A DNA stretch of 64,000 bases from Pseudomonas kielensis (GCF_014236655.1 NZ_JACMYG010000005.1:124001-188000); one strand, 5' to 3'; positions 36,219 through 46,078 are shown, numbered from the stretch's first letter. Numbers and translations are program-made. The notes: a model not told the origin generated them from the sequence alone.

Positions 36219-38909
36219 ATGTCCCCGAGCCTGAGCAAACCCCTGGCCCCCTCCTGGGTCAGTCGATTCAAGGAACAGAGCCTGGAGCGCGGCCGCCGCT
36301 ACGCCCTGGAGAACCGCGTCAGGATCGTCGAAGCCGGCGACAGCACCCTCACCGCCAGTTGCGAAGGCTCTGGCGGCAATGTCTACCGCCAGACCATCAC
36401 CCTGCGCGAGTCAGCCAAAAACACCTTGCTGCTGGTGGAAGCGACCTGCAGTTGCCCGGTACGGGTCAACTGCAAGCATTGCGCCGCGGTGCTGCTCAAA
36501 GTCCAGGACACCCTGGAGTACCCGGCCGCGGCCAAGGACGCCCTGCTCCTGGAAAAACTCCAGGCCGTACTGGAGAACCGCTCGCCCGCGCCCTTGCCAC
36601 AGCAAGTGCTGGACAATGTGCAACCACTGCCACGCCTGTGGCTGGCCAGCGTCGAGTTCAGCGCCTTTGAACCACGCAACGGCAAGATGCAGCGCTACAT
36701 CCAGCACCGTGCGGCACTGTCGTTCAGCTACCTGGACGAATACGTCAGCGGGCAGAAAAACAGCGACGTGCTGATCCGCCAGGAACACCAGACCCTGCGC
36801 ATCAAGCGCCAGCCGGAAGTGGAAAAGGCCTACCGCGAACAGCTGCGCATCCTCGGCTTCAAGGTCGCAACGCGGCAAAGCAAGGCCCTGCCGGAAAGTG
36901 CCGGCGAGCTCTATGAGATGGTCAATGACAGCGCCTGGCTGACCTTCACCCTCAATGAGCTGCCCAAGCTGCGCAGCCAGGGCTGGGAGCTGCAGATCGA
37001 TGAGGACTTCGGCTTCGACCTGACCACCGTCGACGACTGGTACGCCACGGTCGATGAAGCGCCGGAGCGCGACTGGTTCGACCTCGAACTGGGCATCATC
37101 GTCAACGGCGAGCGCCTGAGCCTGCTGCCGATCCTGCTGAACCTGATGCGCTCGCACACCGAGATCCTCAACCCGGAACGCCTGGCCCGGCGGCGTGACG
37201 ACGAGTTGATCCTGGTGAACATTCCCCACCGCCCCAATTCCGAGCAGGGACCGCTGCAGGTGGCACTGCCATTCGGCCGTTTGAAGCCGGTATTGGCGAC
37301 CCTGGGCGAGTTCTACCTGCAGGAACCCGGCGAAACCAGCCTGCGCCTGAGCAGCGCCGATGCCACGCGCCTCAACCCACTGGAAGACCTGCCACTGCTG
37401 TGGGAAGGCGGCGAGCACATCCGCTCCTTCGCCCAGCGCCTGCGGGACATCAAGGACTACAGCGCCGAGCCCCCGGTCGGTCTCAACGCGACGCTGCGCC
37501 CCTACCAGCTGGAAGGCCTGAGCTGGATGCAATCGCTGCGGCAACTGGAAGTCGGCGGGATCCTGGCGGACGACATGGGACTGGGCAAGACCTTGCAGAC
37601 CCTGGCCCACGTGCTGACCGAGAAGAACGCCGGGCGCCTCGACCGACCGTGCATGGTGGTGATGCCCACCAGCCTGATTCCCAACTGGCTCGACGAAGCC
37701 GCGCACTTCGCGCCCCAACTCAAGGTCCTGGCGCTATATGGCGCCGCGCGCAAAAAACACTTCGATCACCTGGCCGACTACGACCTGATCCTCACCACCT
37801 ATGCGCTGCTGCCCAAGGATGTCGAGCGCCTGGCCCGACAACCCCTGCACATCCTGGTGCTCGACGAAGCGCAATACATCAAGAACCCCACCAGCAAGGC
37901 CGCGCAAGCGGCCCGCGATCTGAATGCCCGGCAGCGCCTGTGCCTCAGCGGTACCCCCCTGGAAAATCACCTGGGCGAGCTGTGGTCACTGTTCCACTTC
38001 TTGCTGCCCGGCTGGCTGGGAGACGTCAAAAGCTTTAACCGCGACTACCGCGTACCGATTGAAAAGCACGCCAGCGAGGTCCGCCTGCAACACCTCAACG
38101 GTCGGATAAAACCCTTCCTGCTGCGTCGTACCAAGGAACAGGTGGCCACCGAACTGCCGCCTAAAACCGAAATCATCCACTGGGTCGACCTCAATGAGGC
38201 CCAACGCGACGTGTACGAAACCATGCGCCTGGCCATGGACAAGAAGGTACGCGACGAAATTACCCGCAAAGGCGTGGCCCGCAGCCAGATCATCATTCTC
38301 GAAGCGCTGCTCAAGTTGCGCCAGGTGTGCTGCGATCTGCGCCTGGTCAATGAAGCCGCCCTGCCCACCCGCGGCAGCACCTCGGGCAAGCTCGACAGCC
38401 TGATGGAAATGCTCGAGGAACTGTTCGAGGAAGGCCGAAAGATCCTGCTGTTTTCCCAGTTCACCTCAATGCTCTCGCTGATCGAGCAGGAGCTGGAAAA
38501 ACGCGGCATCGCTTATGCGCTGCTGACTGGGCAGACGCGGGATCGGCGCAGCCCGGTGAAGGACTTTCAGAGCGGCAAGCGTCAGATCTTTCTGATCAGC
38601 CTCAAGGCCGGTGGCGTGGGCCTGAACCTGACGGAAGCTGACACGGTGATTCACTACGACCCATGGTGGAACCCGGCCACCGAGAACCAGGCCACGGACC
38701 GCGCGTACCGGATCGGCCAGGAGAAACCGGTGTTCGTCTACAAGATGATCGCCCGCGGCACGGTCGAGGAGAAAATCCAGCATCTGCAAAAGGAAAAATC
38801 CGACCTCGCCGCCGGCGTGCTGGATGGCCGCACCACGGGCGACTGGAAGCTGCAGAGTGATGACATTGAGGCCCTGTTTGCACCGCTGCCGGACAAGTCG
38901 AAGCTCTAG
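36219..38909 (+). CDS. SWIM zinc-finger SNF2-family helicase-like ATPase
   Basis: An 896-residue Swi2/Snf2 ATPase. Near the N-terminus a SWIM finger (C77-x-C79 ... C85-x-H87 in CSCPVRVNCKHC). A central helical region (about 100-410) is followed by the ATPase: GGILADDMGLGKTLQTL (Walker A), LILTTYALL, VLDEAQYIKN (DEAQ variant), SGTPLENHLGELWSLFHFLLP, and the second lobe with LLFSQFTSML, LISLKAGGVGLNLTEADTVIHYDPWWNPA and QATDRAYRIGQ. It probably remodels DNA-protein complexes; no bacterial substrate is known to me. It begins 11 bp after csiV. A REP element separates it from nagZ. Confidence 0.93.
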   Translation: MSPSLSKPLAPSWVSRFKEQSLERGRRYALENRVRIVEAGDSTLTASCEGSGGNVYRQTITLRESAKNTLLLVEATCSCPVRVNCKHCAAVLLKVQDTLEYPAAAKDALLLEKLQAVLENRSPAPLPQQVLDNVQPLPRLWLASVEFSAFEPRNGKMQRYIQHRAALSFSYLDEYVSGQKNSDVLIRQEHQTLRIKRQPEVEKAYREQLRILGFKVATRQSKALPESAGELYEMVNDSAWLTFTLNELPKLRSQGWELQIDEDFGFDLTTVDDWYATVDEAPERDWFDLELGIIVNGERLSLLPILLNLMRSHTEILNPERLARRRDDELILVNIPHRPNSEQGPLQVALPFGRLKPVLATLGEFYLQEPGETSLRLSSADATRLNPLEDLPLLWEGGEHIRSFAQRLRDIKDYSAEPPVGLNATLRPYQLEGLSWMQSLRQLEVGGILADDMGLGKTLQTLAHVLTEKNAGRLDRPCMVVMPTSLIPNWLDEAAHFAPQLKVLALYGAARKKHFDHLADYDLILTTYALLPKDVERLARQPLHILVLDEAQYIKNPTSKAAQAARDLNARQRLCLSGTPLENHLGELWSLFHFLLPGWLGDVKSFNRDYRVPIEKHASEVRLQHLNGRIKPFLLRRTKEQVATELPPKTEIIHWVDLNEAQRDVYETMRLAMDKKVRDEITRKGVARSQIIILEALLKLRQVCCDLRLVNEAALPTRGSTSGKLDSLMEMLEELFEEGRKILLFSQFTSMLSLIEQELEKRGIAYALLTGQTRDRRSPVKDFQSGKRQIFLISLKAGGVGLNLTEADTVIHYDPWWNPATENQATDRAYRIGQEKPVFVYKMIARGTVEEKIQHLQKEKSDLAAGVLDGRTTGDWKLQSDDIEALFAPLPDKSKL

Positions 38910-38980
38910 CAGACGCCGCCCAGCTCTCTCCCACAGGCTTGGTGGGTGCATGCAAAACCTGCAAGCCCCCATCATCCGTT

Positions 38981-39020
38981 TGTGGGAGCGGGCGCCCGCT
39001 TGCGGCTTGCCCGCGATGGG
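38981..39020. repeat. REP element between helicase gene and nagZ
   Basis: TGTGGGAGCGGGC followed by GCTTGCGGCTTGCCCGCG is the classical Pseudomonas REP form, a long imperfect hairpin in the 138 bp between two convergent genes. It may act as transcription barrier. Confidence 0.7.
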
Positions 39021-39047
39021 TTCAACTCGGTAAGCGCAACCGAGCCC

Positions 39048-40058
39048 TCAATCGATCAACTGCGCCTCCCTGAGCGCACCCAAGGCCGCCAACCAGCGCG
39101 GGTCCTGGCGATAGTCGGTGCTGGCAGACGCCTGGCCGCGCATCCGCGCAATGCGCGCAGACGGCGTGACCTTCAAGCGTTGCGCCGCTGTCAGCGCCAG
39201 CTCTGCCGCTGCACGGTCGTTGCACACCAGGCCCATGTCACAACCGGCGGTCAGCGCCGCTTCGATGCGACTGGCGGCATCCCCCACCACGTGGGCACCG
39301 GCCATCGACAGGTCGTCACTGAAGATCACCCCGTCAAACTGCAATTCGCCACGCAGGATGTCCTGCAACCAGCGGCGCGAGAAGCCCGCCGGCTGCGAAT
39401 CGACCTGCGGGTAGATCACGTGGGCCGGCATCACCGCCGCCAGTTGCTTGCTCAAGCGGGCGAACGGTACCAGGTCGTGGGCGCGGATCTGCTCCAGACT
39501 GCGCTCATCATTAGGGATCGCCACGTGGGAATCCGCCTCGGCCCAGCCATGCCCCGGGAAGTGCTTGCCGGTGGCGGCCATGCCAGCCTGGTTCATACCC
39601 CGGATGAACGCTCCGGCGAGCAAGGCGGCGCGCTCCGGATCCCCCTCGAAGGAACGCGTGCCGACCACCGCACTGCGCTGATAATCCAGGTCCAGCACCG
39701 GAGCAAAACTCAGGTCCAGGCCCACGGCCAGCACTTCGGTGGCCATGATCCAGCCACACTGCTCGGCCAGGAACTCGGCGTTCGGGTTATCGGCAATTGC
39801 CCGCATCGCTGGCAGCCGTACAAAGCCCTGGCGCAGGCGCTGCACCCGACCGCCCTCCTGGTCCACTGCCAGCAACAGATCGGGACGCACGGCGCGGATC
39901 GATGCGCTCAACTCGCGCACCTGGCGGGGATGCTCGATATTGCGGGCAAAAATGATCAGGCCACCCACCTCGGGCTGACGCAACAGTTGGCGATCTTCAG
40001 CCGTCAGCCAGGTACCGGCGACGTCCACCATCAACGAGCCTTGCAGGCCAGCAGTCAT
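39048..40058 (-). CDS. nagZ: Beta-N-acetylhexosaminidase NagZ
   Basis: A 336-residue cytosolic glycoside hydrolase family 3 enzyme of peptidoglycan recycling; it removes GlcNAc from anhydro-muropeptides, producing signals that induce ampC in many Pseudomonas. Evidence: LLAVDQEGGRVQRL, GLDLSFAPVLDLDY, GKHFPGHG with the DSHV loop (catalytic Asp-His dyad), and FSDDLSMAGA with the nucleophile Asp. AAGGA precedes the ATG. It follows psrA on the same strand after 197 bp. Confidence 0.97.
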   Translation of the reverse strand: MTAGLQGSLMVDVAGTWLTAEDRQLLRQPEVGGLIIFARNIEHPRQVRELSASIRAVRPDLLLAVDQEGGRVQRLRQGFVRLPAMRAIADNPNAEFLAEQCGWIMATEVLAVGLDLSFAPVLDLDYQRSAVVGTRSFEGDPERAALLAGAFIRGMNQAGMAATGKHFPGHGWAEADSHVAIPNDERSLEQIRAHDLVPFARLSKQLAAVMPAHVIYPQVDSQPAGFSRRWLQDILRGELQFDGVIFSDDLSMAGAHVVGDAASRIEAALTAGCDMGLVCNDRAAAELALTAAQRLKVTPSARIARMRGQASASTDYRQDPRWLAALGALREAQLID

Positions 40059-40255
40059 AAAAATTCCTTGATCTTGAAATGCGCGCGCGGCGCGTCTTGA
40101 AAGCCCCCATCCCGGCGCAGGCGCGCAACGTGGCCGCCACAGGCAATGCCCGAAAAAAGGAGCTCGGTTGGGGAAACTGGGGACAGGGTTGAAACGGCAG
40201 TCGGCATGGGCGGCTAGCTTAGCGGATGTCCGCTGCCGCGCCCAGCCATACGCGG

Positions 40256-40963
40256 CTAAACCTTGGCGGCGGCCGGTACCGACTTGCTGCGTGGGCGCAG
40301 TTGCGCGGCAGCCATATTGGCGTCGGTGACGCCGGTTTCGGCGCGCATGCCAGCGGCCAGGAACGGCACCATCAGGCGCATCACCTGTTCGATCGAGGTA
40401 TTGACGCCGAAATCGGTCTCGGCAATCGCACGCAGCGCCTTGATCCCGGACATGCTGAATGCCGCGGCACCGAGCATGAAATGCACGCGCCAGAACAGTT
40501 CAATAGGTGGGATACGCGGGGCGGCTTCGTTGACCAGTGTCATGTAGCGGCGGAAAACCTTGCCGTACATGTCTTCCAGATAACGGCGCAAGTGCCCCTG
40601 GCTCTGGCTGAACGCCAGGCCGAGCAAGCGCATGAAGATCGACAGGTCATTGCCGCTGCGTGGCTGGACCACCAGGGCTTGTTCGACGAGGATTTCCAGC
40701 AGTTCTTCCAGGCTCGGCTTGTTGTCCGGCTTGGCGGAACGACGCTCCAGCTCACGATCGAGGCTGGTGCAGAACGGCCCGAGAAAACGCGAGAAGACTG
40801 CCTGGATCAAGGCCTTCTTGGAACCGAAATGATAGTTCACCGCCGCCAGGTTGACCCCGGCCTTGCTGGTGATCAGCCGTAATGAAGTTTCGGCAAAACC
40901 TTTTTCCGCGAACAACTGCTCGGCAGCATCGAGAATGCGTTCTACGGTTTCCGACTGGGCCAT
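40256..40963 (-). CDS. psrA: TetR-family regulator PsrA
   Basis: A 235-residue TetR regulator that senses long-chain fatty acids, represses fatty-acid oxidation genes and activates rpoS in Pseudomonas. DNA-binding domain about 1-50: ERILDAAEQLFAEKGF, TSLRLITSKAGVNLAAVNYHFGSK. The ligand domain fills the rest. Start 40963 (MAQSE) has GGAG 5 nt upstream; the longer ORF adds six residues. Its promoter carries two PsrA boxes. Divergent from lexA across 252 bp. Symbol is based on motif, position before lexA and operator match. Confidence 0.95.
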   Translation of the reverse strand: MAQSETVERILDAAEQLFAEKGFAETSLRLITSKAGVNLAAVNYHFGSKKALIQAVFSRFLGPFCTSLDRELERRSAKPDNKPSLEELLEILVEQALVVQPRSGNDLSIFMRLLGLAFSQSQGHLRRYLEDMYGKVFRRYMTLVNEAAPRIPPIELFWRVHFMLGAAAFSMSGIKALRAIAETDFGVNTSIEQVMRLMVPFLAAGMRAETGVTDANMAAAQLRPRSKSVPAAAKV

Positions 40964-40978
40964 GGCTACTCCGCCTGA

Positions 40979-41005
40979 CAAACACTTGTTTGAAACATAC
41001 GTTTC
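40979..41005. promoter_or_regulatory. Two abutting PsrA boxes in the psrA promoter
   Basis: CAAAC-ACTT-GTTTG (40979-40992) and GAAAC-ATAC-GTTTC (40992-41005) each match the PsrA motif (G/C)AAAC-N2-4-GTTT(G/C) without mismatch and share one base. They cover the -10 and the start region, so binding should repress psrA. Confidence 0.85.
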
Positions 41006-41022
41006 AGCTTGTGGGTTGTCAA
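40994..41022 (-). promoter_or_regulatory. psrA promoter (sigma-70)
   Basis: On the minus strand TTGACA (41017-41022), 17-bp spacer, TATGTT (40994-40999). A perfect -35 and a fair -10, ending 31 bp before the psrA start and overlapped by PsrA boxes. Confidence 0.75.
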
Positions 41023-41153
41023 GTCTGCCCGTCCGTTTTGGGAACGGTCAGTCAGCTATTTAACCATACAAGCCGCCGGCTGTAGCCAGTCCTACAACCC
41101 AGGCAACGGCGAACTGTCGGCAGACCGTCCGGCGGTCGCCGCAAAAAGGAGGA

Positions 41154-41181
41154 TTGCCAAGATCATTCCACTGTATATAAT
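41154..41181 (+). promoter_or_regulatory. lexA promoter (sigma-70)
   Basis: TTGCCA (41154-41159), 16-bp spacer, TATAAT (41176-41181). The -10 lies inside the first LexA box, as expected for SOS control. Confidence 0.8.
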
Positions 41182-41205
41182 CCCAGTCACTGTATAAAAA
41201 GACAG
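41171..41205 (+). promoter_or_regulatory. Two LexA (SOS) boxes upstream of lexA-sulA
   Basis: CTGTATATAATCCCAG (41171-41186) and CTGTATAAAAAGACAG (41190-41205), both CTG-N10-CAG, centres 19 bp apart. They cover the -10 and transcription start of lexA, so LexA should repress its own operon with sulA. Confidence 0.88.
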
Positions 41206-41215
41206 AGCGATCGAG

Positions 41216-41824
41216 ATGCTAAAACTGACGCCACGCCAAGCTGAGATTCTGGCTTTTATCAAACGTTGCCTCGAAGACAACGGTTATCCGCCCACCCGTG
41301 CGGAAATCGCCTTGGAGCTCGGTTTCAAATCGCCCAATGCGGCGGAAGAACACCTCAAGGCCCTGGCCCGCAAGGGCGCTATCGAAATGACCCCCGGCGC
41401 CTCACGCGGCATTCGCATCCCCGGCTTCGAGGCCAAGGCCGACGAATCCAGCCTGCCGATCATTGGCCGGGTCGCCGCCGGCGCGCCGATCCTCGCCCAG
41501 CAGCACATCGAAGAATCCTGCAACATCAACCCGACCTTCTTTCATCCACGCGCCGACTACCTGTTGCGCGTGCACGGCATGAGCATGAAGGACGTGGGGA
41601 TATTCGACGGCGACCTGCTGGCCGTCCACACCACTCGCGAGGCCCGCAACGGCCAGATTGTCGTCGCGCGCATTGGCGACGAAGTCACCGTCAAGCGCTT
41701 CAAGCGTGATGGCAGCAAGGTCTGGCTGATTGCCGAAAACCCCGAGTTCGCCCCGATCGAAGTGAACCTGAAAGATCAGGATCTGGTGATCGAAGGCTTG
41801 AGTGTCGGCGTCATTCGCCGATAA
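41216..41824 (+). CDS. lexA: SOS repressor LexA
   Basis: A 202-residue repressor. N-terminal winged helix (about 1-70; [25 protein letters not shown] region), self-cleavage site A88-G89 in RVAAGAP, catalytic Ser123 in HGMSMKD and Lys160 in TVKRF. All peptidase residues are present, so RecA-stimulated cleavage should work. Two SOS boxes precede it. sulA starts 10 bp after the stop, forming the lexA-sulA operon of Pseudomonas. Divergent from psrA. Confidence 0.98.
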   Translation: MLKLTPRQAEILAFIKRCLEDNGYPPTRAEIALELGFKSPNAAEEHLKALARKGAIEMTPGASRGIRIPGFEAKADESSLPIIGRVAAGAPILAQQHIEESCNINPTFFHPRADYLLRVHGMSMKDVGIFDGDLLAVHTTREARNGQIVVARIGDEVTVKRFKRDGSKVWLIAENPEFAPIEVNLKDQDLVIEGLSVGVIRR

Positions 41825-41834
41825 AGGAGGCGTT

Positions 41835-42308
41835 ATGCAGTTCCCACACACACCACAGCCCGCTCAACTGCCGTTGTTCGAAGCGTTCATGGCCCAGCCA
41901 CTGGCGCCGATCCTCAAAGACGTGGTCGAGGCGCCCTGGAGCGCGGAACCCGAAGCGTTCAGCGAGCTGTCTCTACGTGGTGCGGCCGGGAACTGCCTGA
42001 ACCTGCTGGCGCCTATCCTCAGGGAGCTGAGCCAGGACCAGGACGCCCGCTGGCTGACCCTTATCGCCCCTCCAGCCAGCCTGACCCAGGCCTGGCTGCG
42101 CGATGCAGGCCTGAACCGCGAGCGCATTCTCCTGCTCCACCCGCGCGGCACGCAAAGCGCTCAGCAACTGGCCTGTGAAGCCTTGCGCCTGGGCCGCAGC
42201 CACACCGTTGTCAGCTGGCTGAACCCGCTGAACAGCAGCGCGCGGCAACAGTTGATCGGCGCCGCACGTGTCGGCGATGCACAAAGTCTGAACATTCGAT
42301 TGGGCTAA
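41835..42308 (+). CDS. sulA: SOS cell-division inhibitor SulA
   Basis: A 157-residue SulA. It blocks FtsZ polymerisation during the SOS response. Recognised by the SulA/RecA-like core: LNLLAPILRELSQDQDARWLTLIAPP, WLRDAGLNRERILLLHP and SHTVVSWLNPLN. The N-terminus QFPHTPQPAQLPLFEAFM is disordered-looking. The start has a strong AAGGAGG 4 nt upstream and lies 10 bp behind lexA. A GC hairpin follows 32 bp after the stop. Confidence 0.93.
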   Translation: MQFPHTPQPAQLPLFEAFMAQPLAPILKDVVEAPWSAEPEAFSELSLRGAAGNCLNLLAPILRELSQDQDARWLTLIAPPASLTQAWLRDAGLNRERILLLHPRGTQSAQQLACEALRLGRSHTVVSWLNPLNSSARQQLIGAARVGDAQSLNIRLG

Positions 42309-42339
42309 GTGACAGCCAGGGCGCACGAGCTAGACGCAG

Positions 42340-42362
42340 GGCTTCTCCAGGGCAGAGAAGCC
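42340..42362 (+). terminator. Hairpin after sulA
   Basis: GGCTTCTC and GAGAAGCC form an 8-bp stem around a 7-nt loop. No T-run follows, so it is only a possible terminator of lexA-sulA. Confidence 0.4.
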
Positions 42363-42416
42363 AATCTGTAACGAAGATCTGTAAGGATGCTTACGGAAAA
42401 AAGCCGACAGGCGGAA

Positions 42417-42650
42417 TCAATGCAGAATCCGCGGCCCCTCTTCCTTTTCAAAATCGCCTTCAACCAGGCGCCCGGCCATCTGCACACCCACGCTCAACAT
42501 CGCCTTGGCGACTTCAACGTGCTGGCCTTGCAGGAACGCCTTGGCATCTTCGGAGAAGTCCAGCGTCACCAGGGAACCCTCGTCCTCAGCCCTGCGCAGT
42601 TCAATTCGGCCGTCTGGCAGTTCGACAATTTCTAGAAAGGACGTTGGCAT
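42417..42650 (-). CDS. Hypothetical protein, 77 aa
   Basis: A 77-residue acidic protein: MPTSFLEIVELPDGRIELRR, then a helix AKAFLQGQHVEVAKAMLSVG and an acidic tail. No signal peptide or membrane segment. Its place between sulA and the DUF6586 gene, convergent with sulA, matches a conserved unnamed gene at this place in Pseudomonas. GGAGA lies 12 nt before the ATG, a bit far. Function unknown; the beta-hairpin plus helix suggests a small binding protein. Confidence 0.75.
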   Translation of the reverse strand: MPTSFLEIVELPDGRIELRRAEDEGSLVTLDFSEDAKAFLQGQHVEVAKAMLSVGVQMAGRLVEGDFEKEEGPRILH

Positions 42651-42791
42651 AAAAGTCTGTTCTCCACGAAAGGCGGGGATTATATAGGCATCGGTGATGC
42701 TTCGCTCAGGATCTTGACCGACAGCATGTAACCGAAACCATTGTTTGAGATCATCCCTGATCCGTGGCCGCTCAGCTTCCTGCGGGATGCA

Positions 42792-43313
42792 TCAGCACTC
42801 GTTCAAGCCTTCACGGAAGCGCAGTGCCAGGCTCTTGAGGTTCTGGCGCCAGCTTTCCAGCTCTTCCCTGCTCAACTCCTCTTCGGGCTCCTCATCGAGA
42901 CTCACCGCCACGATCAGCGGCTGCGTCACGTCGCCCTTGGGCTTGTGCGGTGCACGAGGCGGCTGAAACAGCGCGGTATGGGCCGCCAGCAGCTTGGCCA
43001 GCCAGGTTTCACGGTTGCGGGCCAGCTCGACCATCTCCGCCAGCTCTGGAATCGCCAGGGTCTCGAGTACCTCAGGGGTCAGCAAGAGCTCCGCCCGAGG
43101 CGCATTGGCCTGTGGCAGGCGGTAGAACCCGGCGATCTCATGGCACAAACCCAGCAATGCACCGTACAGGTGAAACAACGCTGACTCGCGCCCGGCCTGG
43201 ATCAGCGCCGGGGAGTTCATTGCCCGCCCGTCTTCCGCTCGGGCCAGGGCCTCTAGCGACAGGCCGGCGAAGTAGATTTTCTGATTGGTACGGGTATAGA
43301 GCTCAAAGGCCAT
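42792..43313 (-). CDS. DUF6586 family protein
   Basis: A 173-residue all-helical cytosolic protein conserved next to topA in Pseudomonas. Features: MAFELYTRTNQKIYFAGLSL at the start, a His/Cys pair in LHLCHEIAG-like segment (LLGLCHEIAGFYRL), and an acidic Glu-rich stretch at about 145-155. The ATG at 43313 has GGAG 9 nt upstream. No function known. It is downstream of topA on the same strand but separated by topA's terminator, so it likely has its own promoter in the 140-bp gap. Confidence 0.78.
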   Translation of the reverse strand: MAFELYTRTNQKIYFAGLSLEALARAEDGRAMNSPALIQAGRESALFHLYGALLGLCHEIAGFYRLPQANAPRAELLLTPEVLETLAIPELAEMVELARNRETWLAKLLAAHTALFQPPRAPHKPKGDVTQPLIVAVSLDEEPEEELSREELESWRQNLKSLALRFREGLNEC

Positions 43314-43393
43314 GACGGCAGTCTCCACAACGAAATAGGACGCGTAATGCTGGCCTGACAGTGTCACGGATCAGACAAGGCATCCGCAAGCCC

Positions 43394-43435
43394 AAAACAA
43401 AGGCCGCATGCCCACCCGAGGGTAAGCATGCGGCC
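43394..43435 (-). terminator. Intrinsic terminator after topA
   Basis: GGCCGCATGC (43402-43411) and GCATGCGGCC (43426-43435) form a 10-bp stem. On the minus strand it is followed by TTTGTTTT, 21 bp after the topA stop. Confidence 0.85.
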
Positions 43436-43456
43436 TGTTTGTAACGCGTTGCCGGC

Positions 43457-46078
43457 TTACTTGGCTACGCGCTTGTCTTCAACCACCCATTTGCCACCAT
43501 CGTAGAAGGCCTTCCAACCGGTTGGCTTGCCCTCGACTTCGGTCTGCACGTACTGCTCCTTGGTCTTGCGGCTGTAGCGAATCACGGCTGGCAGGCCATC
43601 CGGATCCTTCTTCGGCGCTTCACAGAGGAAGTGGTACTTGGGATCGATCTCGTCCTTGTGGGGCACGATCTCGATCACCAGCGGCGCACGGGTCTCGCGG
43701 TTCTTCGGGAACTGGCTGGCCGCCAGGAACAGGCCGGAAGCCCCGTCGCGCAGGATGTAGGTGTCGTTGACCTTCTCGCACTTGAGTTCGGGCATCTTCA
43801 CCGGGTCCATCTTCGGCGGCGCCGCATCACCGCTTTTCAGCAGTTTGCGGGTGTTCTTGCAGGTGGCGTTGGTGCAACCGAAGAACTTGCCGAAACGGCC
43901 GGTCTTGAGCTGCATTTCGCTGCCACACTTGTCGCACTCCAGGCTCGGGCCTTCGTAGCCCTTGATCCGGTAGCTGCCCTGTTCGATCTCGTAGCCATCG
44001 CAATCGGGGTTGTTACCGCAGATGTGCAGCTTGCGCTTTTCATCCAGCAGGTAAGCATCCATCGCGGTGCTGCAGATCGGGCAACGGTGCTTGCCGCGCA
44101 GCACCAGGGACTCCGATTCACCCTCGTCGTCCGCGGCGATTTCGTCGCCCGGCACCAGGTTGACGGTGGCCTTGCAGCGTTCTTTCGGCGGCAGGCTGTA
44201 GCCCGAGCAACCAAGGAACACGCCGGTCGACGCGGTACGGATCTGCATCGGGCGACCGCAGGTCACACACGGGATGTCGGTCATTACCGGCTGGTTGGCC
44301 CGCATGCCGTGTTCCGGACTCTCGGCCACTTCGAGCTTCTTCTTGAAGTCGCCGTAGAACTCGTCCAGCACGTTTTTCCAGTCACGTTCGCCCTGGGCGA
44401 CGTCATCGAGGTTCTCTTCCATGCCGGCGGTAAAGCCGTAGTCCATGAGGTTGGAGAAGCTCTCGGACAGACGCTCGGTGACGATGTCACCCATTTTTTC
44501 CGAATAGAAACGACGGTTGTGCAGCGCGACGTAGCCACGGTCCTGGATGGTCGAAATGATTGCCGCATACGTCGATGGGCGACCAATACCGCGTTTTTCC
44601 ATTTCCTTGACCAGGCTCGCTTCCGAGTAGCGCGCCGGCGGCTTGGTGAAGTGCTGGCTTGGATCAAGCTTGATCAGCTTGAGCACGTCGCCCTGGGCCA
44701 TGTCCGGCAGCACGTCATCGTCGCCCGGCTTGGCCATTTGCGGCATTACGCGGGTGTAGCCGTCGAACTTCAGGATGCGGCCCTTGGCACGCAGCTCGAA
44801 GCCGCTGGCAGCGACGCTGACGGTGGTCGACAGGTATTTGGCCGGCAGCATCTGGCACGCGACGAATTGGCGCCAGATCAGCTCGTAGAGACGCTCAGCG
44901 TCCCGCTCCATGCCCGACAGCTTGCTTGGATCGGTATTCACGTCGGAAGGACGAATGGCTTCGTGAGCCTCCTGGGCGCCTTCCTTGCTGCTGTAGACAT
45001 TCGGGGTTTCCGGCAGGTACTTGCCGCCGAACTCGCCTTCGATGTAAGTACGCGCCATCGCCACGGCATCAGCCGAGAGGTTGGTCGAGTCGGTACGCAT
45101 ATAAGTGATGTAGCCCGCTTCGTACAAACGCTGCGCCATCATCATGGTTTTCTTCACACCGAAGCCCAGGCGGTTACTGGCGGCCTGCTGCAGGGTGGAG
45201 GTGATGAACGGAGCCGACGGCTTGCTGCTGGTCGGTTTGTCTTCACGCTTGGCGATGGTGTAGCTGGACGACTTGAGCTTTTCCAGGGCCGCCATGGCCT
45301 GGGCTTCGTTGAGCGGCTTGAAGGCTTCGCCGTTTTCACGGGCCACTTCGAAACGCACATTGGCGCCCTTGGCGGTGCCGAGATCAGCGTGGACTTCCCA
45401 GTACTCTTCGGGGTTGAACGCACGAATCTCGCGCTCACGCTCTACCACCAGCTTCACGGCAACCGACTGTACACGGCCAGCCGACAGGCCACGGGCGATC
45501 TTCGACCACAGCAGCGGCGAGACCATGTAGCCCACGACGCGATCGAGGAAGCGCCGCGCCTGCTGGGCGTTGACCCGGTCGATATCCAGCTCGCCTGGCT
45601 GGGAGAAGGCTTCCTGGATCGCCTTCTTGGTGATTTCGTTGAACACCACGCGCTTGTAACGACTCTCATCCCCACCGATGGCTTCGCGCAGGTGCCAGGC
45701 AATGGCTTCCCCTTCGCGGTCCAAGTCCGTTGCGAGATAGATGGTGTCGGCGTCTTTGGCGAGCCGACGCAGTTCTTCGATGACCTTTTCCTTGCCCGGG
45801 AGGATCTCGTACTTGGCTTTCCAGCCGTGGTCCGGATCGACACCCATGCGCGCAACCAACTGCTTGCGCGCCTTTTCCTTAGGCGACAGCGCCGGCACTT
45901 CACCAGCAGCCGCCTTGCCGCGCTTGGCGGCAGGCTCTTTGCTGGCGCTAGCCGAACCGCTGGTGGGCAGGTCTCGGATATGGCCGATACTCGACTTCAC
46001 CACGTATTGGTTGCCCAGATACTTGTTGATGGTCTTGGCCTTAGCCGGGGATTCCACAATGACCAGCGATTTGCCCAT
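43457..46078 (-). CDS. topA: DNA topoisomerase I (TopA)
   Basis: An 873-residue type IA topoisomerase relaxing negative supercoils. TOPRIM domain at the N-terminus ([33 protein letters not shown] with the metal-binding DxDxxE), catalytic Tyr326 in [22 protein letters not shown], and C-terminal zinc fingers (CVTCGRP..., [19 protein letters not shown]) followed by a DUF-like tail ending [10 protein letters not shown]. An insertion of about 40 Ala/Lys-rich residues after residue 35 is typical for Pseudomonas. Terminator downstream. Confidence 0.98.
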   Translation of the reverse strand: MGKSLVIVESPAKAKTINKYLGNQYVVKSSIGHIRDLPTSGSASASKEPAAKRGKAAAGEVPALSPKEKARKQLVARMGVDPDHGWKAKYEILPGKEKVIEELRRLAKDADTIYLATDLDREGEAIAWHLREAIGGDESRYKRVVFNEITKKAIQEAFSQPGELDIDRVNAQQARRFLDRVVGYMVSPLLWSKIARGLSAGRVQSVAVKLVVEREREIRAFNPEEYWEVHADLGTAKGANVRFEVARENGEAFKPLNEAQAMAALEKLKSSSYTIAKREDKPTSSKPSAPFITSTLQQAASNRLGFGVKKTMMMAQRLYEAGYITYMRTDSTNLSADAVAMARTYIEGEFGGKYLPETPNVYSSKEGAQEAHEAIRPSDVNTDPSKLSGMERDAERLYELIWRQFVACQMLPAKYLSTTVSVAASGFELRAKGRILKFDGYTRVMPQMAKPGDDDVLPDMAQGDVLKLIKLDPSQHFTKPPARYSEASLVKEMEKRGIGRPSTYAAIISTIQDRGYVALHNRRFYSEKMGDIVTERLSESFSNLMDYGFTAGMEENLDDVAQGERDWKNVLDEFYGDFKKKLEVAESPEHGMRANQPVMTDIPCVTCGRPMQIRTASTGVFLGCSGYSLPPKERCKATVNLVPGDEIAADDEGESESLVLRGKHRCPICSTAMDAYLLDEKRKLHICGNNPDCDGYEIEQGSYRIKGYEGPSLECDKCGSEMQLKTGRFGKFFGCTNATCKNTRKLLKSGDAAPPKMDPVKMPELKCEKVNDTYILRDGASGLFLAASQFPKNRETRAPLVIEIVPHKDEIDPKYHFLCEAPKKDPDGLPAVIRYSRKTKEQYVQTEVEGKPTGWKAFYDGGKWVVEDKRVAK

